The notes below the pieces were generated by a model. It saw only the letters and a list, made by a program, of their open reading frames with translations. It searched no databases and was not told where the DNA came from. This document shows, piece after piece, positions 18,350 through 26,830 of a stretch of DNA of 64,000 bases. Position numbers and translations under genes: made by a program. Source of the DNA: Actinomycetota bacterium (GTDB lineage Bacteria > Actinomycetota > JAHEXW01). Where the stretch lies: NCBI GenBank assembly GCA_025355855.1, contig JANXYU010000010.1:1-64000 (forward strand), in the 5' to 3' direction. Each line of letters begins with the position of its first letter. Positions within the stretch are counted from its first letter, which is position 1.

Positions 18350-19552
18350 CTAGGCTTGGGCGGCGTTCCGCAGAGTCTCCGCCTTGTCGGTTTTCTCCCA
18401 CGTGAAATCGGCGTCATCGCGCCCAAAATGCCCATACGCGGCCGTCTTTTTGTAGATGGGGCGCCTGAGGTCAAGGTTTTGAATAATCGCGGCCGGTCGA
18501 AAATCAAAATTCTCTTTGACGAGCTCCTCGATCTTTTTCAGCTCGATCGTCTCCGTACCGAACGTATCGACCAGCACACTGACGGGATGGGCCTTACCGA
18601 TCGCGTAAGCGACTTGGATCTCGCACTTGGCCGCTAGTCCCGCCGCCACTACGTTCTTCGCGGCGTACCGCGCGTAATAGGCGCCGGACCGATCGACTTT
18701 CGTCGGGTCCTTACCGGAAAAACAGCCTCCCCCGTGCCGGGCCATGCCGCCGTATGTATCCACTATGATTTTTCGGCCTGTAACTCCGGTATCCCCCTGA
18801 GGTCCGCCGATTTCGAAACGTCCGCTAGGATTGACGAAAAGATTCAGGTGCTCGTAGTCAACCATGTTGGCCGGCAAAACCGGACGCACCACGTGTTTTA
18901 AGATATCGTTTGTCATTTGTTCGTTGCTGACCTCGGGGCTGTGCTGGGTTGACACCACTACGGTTTCAATGGCAACCGGCCGCCCGTCCTCGTATTCCAC
19001 CGTTACTTGCGTCTTGCCGTCCGGGCGCAGATACTCAAGGGTGCCGTCTTTGCGCACCTCGCTTAACCGCCACGCCAGTTTGTGGGCCAAGATTATCGGC
19101 ATGGGCATCAATTCAGGGGTCTCGTCACAAGCGTAACCGAACATCATTCCCTGGTCGCCTGCTCCCAAAGTGTCAAGCAATCCGTGTTCGGCCGATTCGC
19201 CGGTACGTTCTTCAAGCGCGTGGTTAACACCTCCAGCGATGTCGGCCGACTGCTCGTCAATCGCGGTCACGACTCCGCAGGTCTCATAATCGAAACCATA
19301 CTTGGCTCTCGTATAGCCGACGTCGCGGATCGTTTGCCTGACAATCTTAGGGATATCCACGTAGGTCGATGTGGAAATCTCGCCGGCTACAACAACCAAC
19401 CCCGTGGTTACGAGCGTTTCGCAGGCAACTCGACCCGCCGGGTCGTCACTTAGGATTGTGTCCAGTATCGAATCCGATATCTGGTCGCAAATCTTGTCCG
19501 GATGCCCCTCGGTCACTGACTCCGAGGTGAACAACTGTTTCTGATGATTCAT
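18350..19552 (-). CDS. metK: S-adenosylmethionine synthetase
   Basis: Makes SAM from methionine and ATP. The 400-residue protein has [20 protein letters not shown] at the N-terminus, [12 protein letters not shown], the P-loop-like [19 protein letters not shown] and the C-terminal family signature region. The ATG at 19552 is preceded at 6 nt by GGAGG, so the track's extra TTG codon is not needed. Expression should fall at high SAM because of the SAM-I riboswitch and terminator directly upstream. The 53-nt gap to pgsA shows no clear terminator. Confidence 0.97.
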   Translation of the reverse strand: MNHQKQLFTSESVTEGHPDKICDQISDSILDTILSDDPAGRVACETLVTTGLVVVAGEISTSTYVDIPKIVRQTIRDVGYTRAKYGFDYETCGVVTAIDEQSADIAGGVNHALEERTGESAEHGLLDTLGAGDQGMMFGYACDETPELMPMPIILAHKLAWRLSEVRKDGTLEYLRPDGKTQVTVEYEDGRPVAIETVVVSTQHSPEVSNEQMTNDILKHVVRPVLPANMVDYEHLNLFVNPSGRFEIGGPQGDTGVTGRKIIVDTYGGMARHGGGCFSGKDPTKVDRSGAYYARYAAKNVVAAGLAAKCEIQVAYAIGKAHPVSVLVDTFGTETIELKKIEELVKENFDFRPAAIIQNLDLRRPIYKKTAAYGHFGRDDADFTWEKTDKAETLRNAAQA

Positions 19553-19616
19553 CAAAATCCTCCTTGGCCATGATTTTGGCCGCCTTGACAGGCAACTGTT
19601 TTGCCCTTTTTAGCAA

Positions 19617-19645
19617 ATAAAAAGCCCACGTCAGTTAACATGGGC
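19617..19645 (-). terminator. SAM riboswitch expression-platform terminator
   Basis: On the minus strand GCCCATG and CGTGGGC pair as a 7-bp stem (one G-U) around an 8-nt loop, followed by TTTTTATTT. It lies between the SAM-I aptamer and metK and is the expected OFF structure. Confidence 0.85.
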
Positions 19646-19664
19646 AAAACGAAATTCTCGTTTT

Positions 19665-19767
19665 CTCCTATCTGCCCGTGAAACCGGCGGGAATTGGCAC
19701 CTTGGCTCGTTTTCGAGCTAGGTTGCCGAGGTTTCACAGGGCCCGTTCCCTCCACCTCTCTTGATAG
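19665..19767 (-). ncRNA. SAM-I (S-box) riboswitch aptamer upstream of metK
   Basis: The minus strand reads CTATCAAGAGAGGTGGAGGG, then ACCTCGGCAACC, AAGGTGCCAA and finally ACGGGCAGATAGGAG. These are the conserved P1, P2, P3 and P4 junction sequences of SAM-I in order. P1 pairs CTATC with GATAG. An intrinsic terminator follows, so SAM binding should stop transcription before metK. Assignment rests on the motif match; I did no covariance search. Confidence 0.96.
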
Positions 19768-19789
19768 CGTCGCTTAACGCTTGTTATTT

Positions 19790-19819
19790 ATTTTACTATA
19801 CTGGAGCATAGGCCGGCAA
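19790..19819 (-). promoter_or_regulatory. putative promoter of riboswitch-metK transcript
   Basis: On the minus strand TTGCCG (19819-19814) and TAAAAT (19795-19790) are spaced by 18 nt. The site lies just upstream of the aptamer and downstream of the preceding terminator. Confidence 0.55.
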
Positions 19820-19825
19820 GGATTA

Positions 19826-19859
19826 GCAAAACTCCCTCGGGACATATCCCGAGGGAGTT
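19826..19859 (-). terminator. intrinsic terminator of the YtxH gene
   Basis: A 13-bp perfect stem (AACTCCCTCGGGA with its complement) closes a 4-nt loop and is followed by TTTTGC on the minus strand. It sits 43 nt after the YtxH stop and isolates metK from that gene. Confidence 0.85.
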
Positions 19860-19901
19860 AAATTTAATGACTCTATTGGTTATTCGCCTAAGGTTTAGGC
19901 C

Positions 19902-20267
19902 CTAAGACGCGCTGGCTTTCGCGTGCTTGGTTTTTGTCTCGGTTTCTTGGCTGATCTTTTTCGCGTCATGGGCCATTGACTCAGCCTTGTCCAAGACTCG
20001 GTCGCGCCCGCTGTCAACCGCTTCCATCGCTCGTTGGCGGGTGTCACCGATCATTTGTCGGCTTCGGTCGTACATATCCCCGGCGCGTTCCTTGGTTTCC
20101 TCAAACATTGCCTTGGTTTTTTCTTGCACTTCGTTCGCCTTTTCCATAATATCCTCACGCGTTTCTTTGCCGGCTTTGGGCGCCAGCAACATACCCGTTA
20201 CCCCGCCTACCGCCGCTCCTACCAGCAAACCCCCGCCAACTTTGTAAACGTCATTCAAAGTCATCAT
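19902..20267 (-). CDS. YtxH domain-containing protein
   Basis: A protein of about 121 residues. The N-terminal membrane-associated Gly-rich segment (GGGLLVGAAVGGVTGMLLAPKAGKETRED) is the YtxH hallmark, followed by a long charged helix (KANEVQEKTKAMFEETKERAGDMYDRSRQM). Such proteins are often linked to stress in Gram-positive bacteria, but their activity is unknown. The ATG at 20267 has GGGAG 9 nt upstream, so the nine upstream codons in the track are probably untranslated. It is monocistronic with a clear terminator. Confidence 0.85.
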   Translation of the reverse strand: MMTLNDVYKVGGGLLVGAAVGGVTGMLLAPKAGKETREDIMEKANEVQEKTKAMFEETKERAGDMYDRSRQMIGDTRQRAMEAVDSGRDRVLDKAESMAHDAKKISQETETKTKHAKASAS

Positions 20268-20419
20268 AACAACCCGCTCCCTTCTATTGGACATTCACCA
20301 CTCTTTGGAATCATAGAAGCAAGGCGCCTTCTGCGGTAACTAGGCTTTGTGCTAGTTTGGCTGCAAGATGCGTAAGAATATTAAAAACTCGTGCTATTTA
20401 CGATTTTATGATCTTCGGC

Positions 20420-23400
20420 CTACTTCGTCTTCCCTTCGAGGTAGGCAACCATCGGGTCCGTCACCAGCGGTACGACATCGCCGATCATGTGCGGCATCAG
20501 CTCGTCCATGACCTTCGGCATCAAGGCCGGCATCTGGTCGGCCATATACTGCGGCATCGGCACCCTGTCGGCCACGCGGCTCAACATGGTATTCATCACC
20601 TTCGGCAGCATCATTGGCAACAAGCGCGGGAACAAGACCGGGAACATCGGTTTCATCAGGTTCAACGCACCCGGGATTTTGCCCATACCGCGCATCATTG
20701 CGCCCATTCCGAAGGGCATGGCATCGATCAGCTCAGGCCACATCGTGCCCATCAGGTCGGCAAAGCCCTGCGGAGTCATCAATGAAATCATCGCTTCGAA
20801 GACCGCCCACTGAGCCTTCACCTCAGGATGCGGATCGGGAAAATCGTATCCCAGAGCGGACGCGGCGTAGCGGGCCAAATCGACAACCTCGATATCGACG
20901 TCCCGCTTATCCGCTGCGGTACGGAACTGAAATTCGCAGCATGGACACAATGCCAGCAGCTTGGTGGCCCCGGCGTCCAACGCCTCGTCTAGTCGACCTT
21001 TGCCTAGATCATAGGCAATCTCCGGATCGGCGATCAAGGTAAGTACGCTGGCACAGCAGTGAGCTTCTTCGCGACAGTGCTCCATCTCTACCAGCTTGGT
21101 ATTGGGTACGGCCTTGATCAGGTCACGAGGCGGATCATAGACTCCGCTGGCGCGTCCCATATGACAAGAATCGTGCCAAGCTACGGTGACTTCTTCCCCC
21201 TCCTGCTCGGGGAATTTGAACTCACCGGCGTTGATTTTCTCCGCTAAAACCTCGCTATAGTGCTTGACCTTTATGTCATAGTCTATGCCTAGCTTCCTGG
21301 CCCAGACCGGATAAACGTGGCGCCACATCATGTCGCAAGCCGGACAACTGGCGATAATCGTGTCGCCGCCCAAGTCTTTGACATGCTGAATATTTTCTTT
21401 CATGTTGTCGGCGAAGACATCCCACTGCCCTGCCACGAGCATCGGTGTCCCGCAACAGTTCTCTTTGTTGCCTATGGTTGAGAAATCGACCCCGGCCTCG
21501 TCTAACAAGCGGACGCTAGCTTGGGCAATATCATGCTCAACATAACTGGCGGTACAGCCGGCGAAATAGACATTCTTGTTCTTTTGTCCCGGTCCATGTT
21601 TAGCGATCATATCCTCCGGAAACCAATCCCAGCGGTGTTCTCGCTTACCGGCCCATATGTCGCCTTGCGCCTGCAAGGCCTCGCTCATCATCGAAAATGG
21701 CGGAATAGTCATCCGCTTCTCATCGTTGATCAGGATTCCGCGCAACTTCATCCAAGATTCCTCGATGGGCAGATTCTCAGAGCAACGCGTGTTACAAAAC
21801 TCACAGGTGGTGCAGGCCAGAATGGTCTTCACCATAGTCTGGTTCCATTCTTCCTTGCCTTCCATATATTCGCGCAGCCAGTACCATTTGCCGCGCGGAC
21901 TCTGGCTCTCCCAGCCGCGCCCGTAGAACTGGTCACACTCTTCAACGCAATAGCCGCACTGCGAACACGCATAGGCATACCAGGCAACATCGGCCGGAAT
22001 GTTACGCACCGGTTTGTGCGGCCTCTCACCGATGTCTGTAGTCGCGGCGTTGCCGAAACGGCGAGCTAATGGTTCCATGCTAATAGCTAAACCCATGACG
22101 GTGTTAAGCAGGCCCATGCCAGTGACCTTGCCTGGGTTCATAAAGCCGTCCGGGTCCACCTGTCTTTTGAACGCCTTCAGTCTCTCGAAGCGTTCCGCAC
22201 CCAGAATCTGCGGCGCTCGTTTGGCAAAGAATACGCCGGTCGCGTAAGCGCCACCGCCGAATTTCTCAGCCGCCCGCATAATTGTCAACGAAAGCGCGAA
22301 AACAAAGTTGTATTTGAATTTTCTTTGGTCGGCCGGGATGAAACCGAGAATGACGACTTCAGGCTGCCCGGCTTTGCCGTCTTTAATGACGACGCCCTCT
22401 TTGACCAAGGGCTGATCAACGGTTCTTGAGATCTCGTTCATGCCGTCGGCCAGATTCTCAAGCGGGATGATGACCTCAGCCGGCACCAGGCTCGGCCCTA
22501 ACCGCTTAACGGTCATTGTCTTAAATCGGTTCTTCCATTCGTGTTCCGCCATCTCCGGCGGCAAATAATCGCCGTTATGCTGGCTGGCCAGTCTATCCAA
22601 GCCGGGCTTGACCGCCGCCTCATCCTTTACCCGGTAAGTGATAATCACGAGATAGGCTTCCGGCAGCATGACGCGATGTTCGGCCTCATGGTCCCAGTGA
22701 ACTGTCAGCGGGCTTTTGTTCTTAAGCGCGGCCATTTGGGGATTGATAAACAGAGTCGACCAGATGGGCAGGTCGGAGACAACTAAGTCTTGGAGAAACT
22801 TCTGCAGGTCGGCCGGATCCTTAATAGCGACGGCAACGACCTTTTCGTCCTCCAGCAACCTTAGCTTAACCGTTACTTCCGTGATAAAACCGGTGATGCC
22901 TTCTGCCTCGCTGATCATTTCCAGATCGGCGCCGTTGAATTCCCGAACGGTGCCATCTGGCAGGACTGCCCGCGCGCTGACGACATTGTCGACGAACCAG
23001 CCCGCTTCATAGGAGCCGATGCCCGCGCCGCCCTGGGCCAGCCAGCCGCCAACCGTCGAGGACATGTAGCTGGTTGGATAAAGGCGCAGAGTCAAACCAT
23101 CTTGGGCCAGCTTCTTGTCTAAGGTTTCCCAGATGATGCCGGGCTCGACTGTAACTGTCAGTTCCTGCCTGTTAATGGATTTAATCTTGGCCAATCGATA
23201 GGTATCAACGACGATGCCTTGCTTGATGGGAACCGCTCCCGCGTATCCCGACGTTGCCCGGCCGCGAGGCGTGAGCGGCACACTGTTGGCCCGAGCCCAG
23301 TTCACTAGGCTGACAACCTCGTCTTCATTCACCGGCTGGACGACGGCGTCAGGGGTTGTATTGCCAATCAGGGGTTTAATCAGACTGGGAATCTCAGCAA

Positions 23401-23500
23401 TATCGTGACCGTACAAACGGCGCTCAAGCCGTTCAAAATTCGCTCTATCTCCAAAGGTTTCTTGCAGGAATTCTTTGTCCTTGGTGCTAATACTTGACAT
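20420..23500 (-). CDS. FAD-linked oxidase / Fe-S (CCG domain) fusion, D-lactate or glycolate dehydrogenase-like
   Basis: A 1026-residue fusion. It has an N-terminal PCMH-type FAD-binding domain (TPRGRATSGYAGAVPI, STVGGWLAQGGAGIGSYEAG), an FAD-oxidase C-terminal domain ending GFMNPGKV, and two Cys clusters for 4Fe-4S centres (CSQCGYCVEEC near 515, CTTCEFCNTRC near 565). Cys-rich CCG modules follow (CCGTPM near 682, SCPACDMMW near 718, HCCAS near 810, CPCC near 852). The protein oxidises a 2-hydroxy acid and passes electrons to quinone or another carrier; the substrate is inferred from family only. The last 100 residues are an unusual Met/Pro-rich tail. It is a lone gene with a near-consensus promoter and AGGAGG SD. 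Confidence 0.85.
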   Translation of the reverse strand: MSSISTKDKEFLQETFGDRANFERLERRLYGHDIAEIPSLIKPLIGNTTPDAVVQPVNEDEVVSLVNWARANSVPLTPRGRATSGYAGAVPIKQGIVVDTYRLAKIKSINRQELTVTVEPGIIWETLDKKLAQDGLTLRLYPTSYMSSTVGGWLAQGGAGIGSYEAGWFVDNVVSARAVLPDGTVREFNGADLEMISEAEGITGFITEVTVKLRLLEDEKVVAVAIKDPADLQKFLQDLVVSDLPIWSTLFINPQMAALKNKSPLTVHWDHEAEHRVMLPEAYLVIITYRVKDEAAVKPGLDRLASQHNGDYLPPEMAEHEWKNRFKTMTVKRLGPSLVPAEVIIPLENLADGMNEISRTVDQPLVKEGVVIKDGKAGQPEVVILGFIPADQRKFKYNFVFALSLTIMRAAEKFGGGAYATGVFFAKRAPQILGAERFERLKAFKRQVDPDGFMNPGKVTGMGLLNTVMGLAISMEPLARRFGNAATTDIGERPHKPVRNIPADVAWYAYACSQCGYCVEECDQFYGRGWESQSPRGKWYWLREYMEGKEEWNQTMVKTILACTTCEFCNTRCSENLPIEESWMKLRGILINDEKRMTIPPFSMMSEALQAQGDIWAGKREHRWDWFPEDMIAKHGPGQKNKNVYFAGCTASYVEHDIAQASVRLLDEAGVDFSTIGNKENCCGTPMLVAGQWDVFADNMKENIQHVKDLGGDTIIASCPACDMMWRHVYPVWARKLGIDYDIKVKHYSEVLAEKINAGEFKFPEQEGEEVTVAWHDSCHMGRASGVYDPPRDLIKAVPNTKLVEMEHCREEAHCCASVLTLIADPEIAYDLGKGRLDEALDAGATKLLALCPCCEFQFRTAADKRDVDIEVVDLARYAASALGYDFPDPHPEVKAQWAVFEAMISLMTPQGFADLMGTMWPELIDAMPFGMGAMMRGMGKIPGALNLMKPMFPVLFPRLLPMMLPKVMNTMLSRVADRVPMPQYMADQMPALMPKVMDELMPHMIGDVVPLVTDPMVAYLEGKTK

Positions 23501-23543
23501 AAAAACAGCCTCCTACGCCGACATATAATAATATCCTTATATC

Positions 23544-23572
23544 ATTATAGCAGGAAGGAGGCCGTTTATCAA
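23544..23572 (-). promoter_or_regulatory. near-consensus promoter for the FAD/Fe-S oxidase
   Basis: Minus strand TTGATA (23572-23567), 17-nt spacer, TATAAT (23549-23544). This is among the best sigma-A-type matches noticed in the window and suggests strong basal transcription. Confidence 0.75.
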
Positions 23573-23624
23573 TATCTATTTATATATCCCGCAAGCCAGT
23601 GTTTCGCGTTATTCCTCGACGCGT

Positions 23625-24101
23625 TTACGGGCTGGTCGTCGTCCCGCCCATGCCGGCTGGGGCGCTTGTCGAACCACTCGTCGAGCCGCCCATAGCGCCG
23701 CCCTGACCACCGAATTGAACGACGAGGCTGGCCGCTTTGTCCAGAACCGCTTGGCCGCCGATGTCTTTAAACGGCTGGGCCATTTGCGCTTCCTGGACGC
23801 CAAGCACTTGCTGCAGCATCTTCGACGATATGCCTGTTTTAGTCGCGACAGCCGCCGGCGTCGTATCCAGCGTGATCCAGCTTACGTCCACATTCGACTG
23901 GGTCGCCGTCGTTCCGCCTGTAGTTGTCCCCGACGCGGCCTGATTTGGCGGGGTCGTACTGTTTTTGTTATTTCCGACGGCCGCCATGACGGCGATCAAA
24001 GCGACGATAACCGCGACAATCGCCACCGGAATCCAAGGATTGATCTTCCGCCCCATAGAGCTTGCTGAGTCTTGCTTGGTTGTTTTCTTGTCTTCCGCCA
24101 T
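23625..24101 (-). CDS. membrane-anchored protein of unknown function
   Basis: A 158-residue protein I do not recognise. A charged cytoplasmic N-terminus precedes one membrane helix (PWIPVAIVAVIVALIAVMAAV, about residues 22-42). A Thr/Gly/Ser linker follows, then a small predicted helical domain (LDTTPAAVATKTGISSKMLQQVLGVQ), which has the look of a small HTH-like or UBA-like helix bundle, and a Gly/Ser/Thr-rich tail. The ATG has GGAGG at 9 nt. Topology suggests the C-terminal domain is outside the cell. Confidence 0.7.
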   Translation of the reverse strand: MAEDKKTTKQDSASSMGRKINPWIPVAIVAVIVALIAVMAAVGNNKNSTTPPNQAASGTTTGGTTATQSNVDVSWITLDTTPAAVATKTGISSKMLQQVLGVQEAQMAQPFKDIGGQAVLDKAASLVVQFGGQGGAMGGSTSGSTSAPAGMGGTTTSP

Positions 24102-24146
24102 AAATCGTTACCTCCGAGTTGGTTTGCCAAAAGCGCGAGCCCCTGG

Positions 24147-24187
24147 CCAAGTGTTATCACATTCCATTATAACCGATTATCACTTGG
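24147..24187. promoter_or_regulatory. inverted repeat flanking a TATAAT in a promoter region
   Basis: CCAAGTG and CACTTGG (7 bp, perfect) flank a minus-strand TATAAT (24171-24166) in the gap between the metallo-hydrolase and the 158-aa membrane protein. A fitting -35 box is not evident. It may be an operator for the 158-aa gene. Confidence 0.35.
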
Positions 24188-24215
24188 TCTTCAGGCAATC
24201 TCTCGGGTCGTCGTT

Positions 24216-25904
24216 CTAGAGAGTGATTGAGCGGCCCGGTTCGGGAATAATCACTTGGTGTCGGCCGCCGAGTATTTCGTCGAACATCCCGGGGTGTTCG
24301 GTATGAATCGGGATTATGGCCCCCGGCTTGACTTCATCGATAAACTCCACCAGTTCGCGCGACGAAATATGGCCGGAAGCGTGATAGCCCGCGACGAATT
24401 CAACTTCGCATTCCTCCGGGCGAGCGCCCAACCGCGTGAAGTTTATGCCGACCGTTTCCAGACCGAACCGGGTCAACCAGTTCCCCAACCGCCAGACGTC
24501 GATCTCCATCTCTTCGCTGAATGCCTCGCAGGTGGAATATATGTAGACGCCGCCATAAGGTTCCAAACTCAGGAGTTCCTTGATGTCCCAAAAACTGAAG
24601 GCCAAAATATAGGCAGCCATGTCTTCTCGCACATCGGCGCAGGTAATATAGCAGGCGCCGTAGAGCTCCTTGAGACGTTTCTCCCATTCGAACTCCGTAC
24701 CTTTGGTCTTGGCATAAACAACCAGGTGCGGGTCGTTTAGAGCGGCATTGATGGTCTCGTCGGCGTGGCCCATCGCATGCAGGAAGAATAAGTCTTTGGT
24801 GGTAACGGCCAGTCGGCGGCCCGTTTCCTTGGCTATTTCCAGGAATATCAGCAAGCGCTCAATGTTGCGTAGACCGAAATCGGCCAATACCAGCTTGCCC
24901 GTCGCGACCCGCACGGCCGTAAGACAGTTCTGGTGGACATCTTCCTCGCTGGCTCGTTGCTGCACGTCGGTGTCGTTACCTTTATGGCCGCCGACGTTTG
25001 TCCCTTCTATGATTAGATAGTCCGGCCTGATCGTGACAAGCCTTTCTTTAAAAGCGGCGCTGACCTGTGGACGCCAGCCATGCATGCGGAAATCGCCCGT
25101 ATAGCAGACGCTCTTCCCGTCAACCTGGAAAACATAAGCGGTTGCCCCGTAGACGGAATGGTCGACCGGAATCGCTTCAAACTCGATGCTGCCGACCGCG
25201 GCGGGCGCGGCGACCAAGCCGGTTGTTTCGCAGATGTAGTTCTTGCTGTCTTTGGTCCGCTGTGAGACAAAGGTATCCGCCCAGAAGCCTTTGACGTTGC
25301 CAAGCCGGTCTGTGCAGTTCACAGCCAAATACGGCCGCTGGTGGTACTCCGAGCGGGTCTTGGTGAGCTTCGGCTCGGTGCCGTCCGTATCGACAAGGCG
25401 GGGCGTTGTAAAAACGTTCTCGGCTTCCAGGCCGGCGGCCCCGCTGTCCTGAGTGGCCTTAATCATCATTGCGGTCATTTCGGAACAATAGACCGGCGTG
25501 TTTTCCTTTAAAAGGCCGAGGTAACCGACATGATCGGCGTGGGCATGCGACAGGAAGACAGCGTCAACGCGAGTATCCGGTTCCCCCTTCAGCTCAGGCG
25601 CGAAGAAGAGTGAATCCTCGCGATATACGCCCTTTAGAGGGGGCACCAATCCTAGATTAAGCAGGTCATATATGCCGTGGGTCGCAACCCTCGGTGTTAG
25701 GAACTCTTCGAAGTACTTGCCGTTTTCCGAGAAATTCATTCCGAAATCTAGCAAGAGCCCGGTATCGTCATTTCTTAGGTACAGTTTGTTGCCGCCTATG
25801 CAGCCGGCGCCGTCGTAGACGGTAAGTTCGGCGCTAATCCTTCTTCCCCCAGAACGCGTAGGCTTCTTCTTCCATCTTGTCCAGACGGGTATAGTAATCG
25901 GCAA
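24216..25904 (-). CDS. beta-CASP metallo-beta-lactamase-fold hydrolase (RNase J-like)
   Basis: A protein of about 540-562 residues with the MBL zinc motif FLSHAHADHVGYL, the Asp motif CYTGDFRMHGW, a beta-CASP region and the C-terminal GYHASGHISSRELVEF...IPIHTEHP. This layout fits RNA-processing nucleases of the RNase J/CPSF group, so a nuclease is likely, but nucleic-acid specificity is inferred. The start is uncertain. The track uses TTG at 25904, 71 nt inside the DUF5661 gene; near the junction GGGGGAAGAAGG is followed by ATT in frame (see findings). Confidence 0.82.
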   Translation of the reverse strand: MPITIPVWTRWKKKPTRSGGRRISAELTVYDGAGCIGGNKLYLRNDDTGLLLDFGMNFSENGKYFEEFLTPRVATHGIYDLLNLGLVPPLKGVYREDSLFFAPELKGEPDTRVDAVFLSHAHADHVGYLGLLKENTPVYCSEMTAMMIKATQDSGAAGLEAENVFTTPRLVDTDGTEPKLTKTRSEYHQRPYLAVNCTDRLGNVKGFWADTFVSQRTKDSKNYICETTGLVAAPAAVGSIEFEAIPVDHSVYGATAYVFQVDGKSVCYTGDFRMHGWRPQVSAAFKERLVTIRPDYLIIEGTNVGGHKGNDTDVQQRASEEDVHQNCLTAVRVATGKLVLADFGLRNIERLLIFLEIAKETGRRLAVTTKDLFFLHAMGHADETINAALNDPHLVVYAKTKGTEFEWEKRLKELYGACYITCADVREDMAAYILAFSFWDIKELLSLEPYGGVYIYSTCEAFSEEMEIDVWRLGNWLTRFGLETVGINFTRLGARPEECEVEFVAGYHASGHISSRELVEFIDEVKPGAIIPIHTEHPGMFDEILGGRHQVIIPEPGRSITL

Positions 25905-26106
25905 ACTCGTTTAAGTGCGCTAGCGCGATTTTGCCGGTTATCACGGGGTCGTCATCGGTAACATTGGTGTGGGGATCGACGGTGCCGTGCTCCAGCTCGA
26001 CATCCATGCCCCGTCTGAACTGCTCAACGTCCCACTTGCTCCAATCAATGCCCAAACGTTCTCCGACCTCTTTGGCTTTCTCTGCGGTAAATACCTGCTT
26101 ACCCAT
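25834..26106 (-). CDS. DUF5661 family protein
   Basis: A 90-residue acidic cytoplasmic protein with the family pattern FTAEKAKEVGERLGIDW...GMDVELEHGTVDPHTNVT...GKIALAHLNEFADYYTRL. The function is unknown. A well-placed GAGGAGG precedes the ATG. The 5' spacer contains a tandem 18-nt repeat, and the 3' end overlaps the metallo-hydrolase ORF. Confidence 0.8.
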   Translation of the reverse strand: MGKQVFTAEKAKEVGERLGIDWSKWDVEQFRRGMDVELEHGTVDPHTNVTDDDPVITGKIALAHLNEFADYYTRLDKMEEEAYAFWGKKD

Positions 26107-26150
26107 TTGCCCTCCTCGTAATCCTTGTACTCTTCGTAACCCTTGTACTC
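26107..26150 (-). repeat. tandem GAGTACAAGG-type spacer repeat between GyrI-like and DUF5661 genes
   Basis: The whole 44-nt intergenic spacer on the minus strand is two copies of an 18-nt unit, GAGTACAAGGGTTACGAA and GAGTACAAGGATTACGAG, ending in the SD GAGG. Related sequence occurs in the spacers at 32153-32184 and 39574-39611. Confidence 0.75.
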
Positions 26151-26771
26151 TTAGCTTACCGCTTTGCGCATCGGCTGCCGGACGATTGTCTTCAGTTTTT
26201 CCGGCGCCGTGCGGTTCGGGTCGCTTAGATAGATTTCGTGATGCTTGCCGTCTCGCGCGTAGCCGTTCGCCTTAATCCAATCATGGACTTTCTTGATGTT
26301 CTCGGCTTCCTCGGAGTATGGTCCGATGTGCATGATCTGCGCGGCCAGGCCCTCAGCATACGGTTCCAAGCGGACTTTTGGCAGCGCTACCAAGGCTTTC
26401 TTGTCGGACGCAACCGCTCGCGCCGCCGTGAAATCGTCCTCGGTAACGAAGTCCGGCATTCTGATCATCATAGTCCAATACCAGTCGTCCTTGGCTTCCG
26501 CCGAGAAATCACGCATATCGGGAACCCACCAGAGCCCCTCGAGCGGTATGACCGCGAAGTCCGCGGCCCGCGAGTTTTTAAGCGTGAATTTAATCGTATA
26601 CGCCAAACTATATAAGGCCTGCATGGCGTCCGGGTATTCGGGTGTAGTATTCGGATTTCCCCGGCCGTCGATCTGCAGGAAGTTGCCGGCCGGTACGTCC
26701 ACCGGGACGACCTTCCCGACCGGCGCGGTATAGAACTCTTTCATCGTTTTCTTCATGTCTAACTTGTCCAC
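26151..26771 (-). CDS. GyrI-like small-molecule-binding domain protein
   Basis: A 206-residue cytoplasmic protein matching GyrI-like (SHS2-type) ligand-binding proteins: VPAGNFLQIDGRGNP, PLEGLWWVPDMRDF, MIRMPDFVTEDDF and QIMHIGPYSEE. These bind small hydrophobic or cationic ligands and often stand alone without the AraC/MerR DNA-binding domain, as here. The start is GTG at 26771 with GGAGG 10 nt upstream. A 20-bp palindrome lies just upstream, after the padR gene, suggesting regulation by that PadR protein. Confidence 0.82.
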   Translation of the reverse strand: MDKLDMKKTMKEFYTAPVGKVVPVDVPAGNFLQIDGRGNPNTTPEYPDAMQALYSLAYTIKFTLKNSRAADFAVIPLEGLWWVPDMRDFSAEAKDDWYWTMMIRMPDFVTEDDFTAARAVASDKKALVALPKVRLEPYAEGLAAQIMHIGPYSEEAENIKKVHDWIKANGYARDGKHHEIYLSDPNRTAPEKLKTIVRQPMRKAVS

Positions 26772-26797
26772 CGCTATCTGACCTCCTCAACAATCTA

Positions 26798-26817
26798 TAC
26801 TCCATTTAAATGGAGTA
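26798..26817. promoter_or_regulatory. 20-bp perfect palindrome, candidate PadR operator
   Basis: TACTCCATTTAAATGGAGTA is a perfect inverted repeat in the 59-nt gap between the PadR stop and the GyrI-like start. A TATAGA that could serve as a -10 box follows immediately on the minus strand, so a bound protein would block it. Confidence 0.6.
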
Positions 26818-26830
26818 CCGTATTCGAGAC

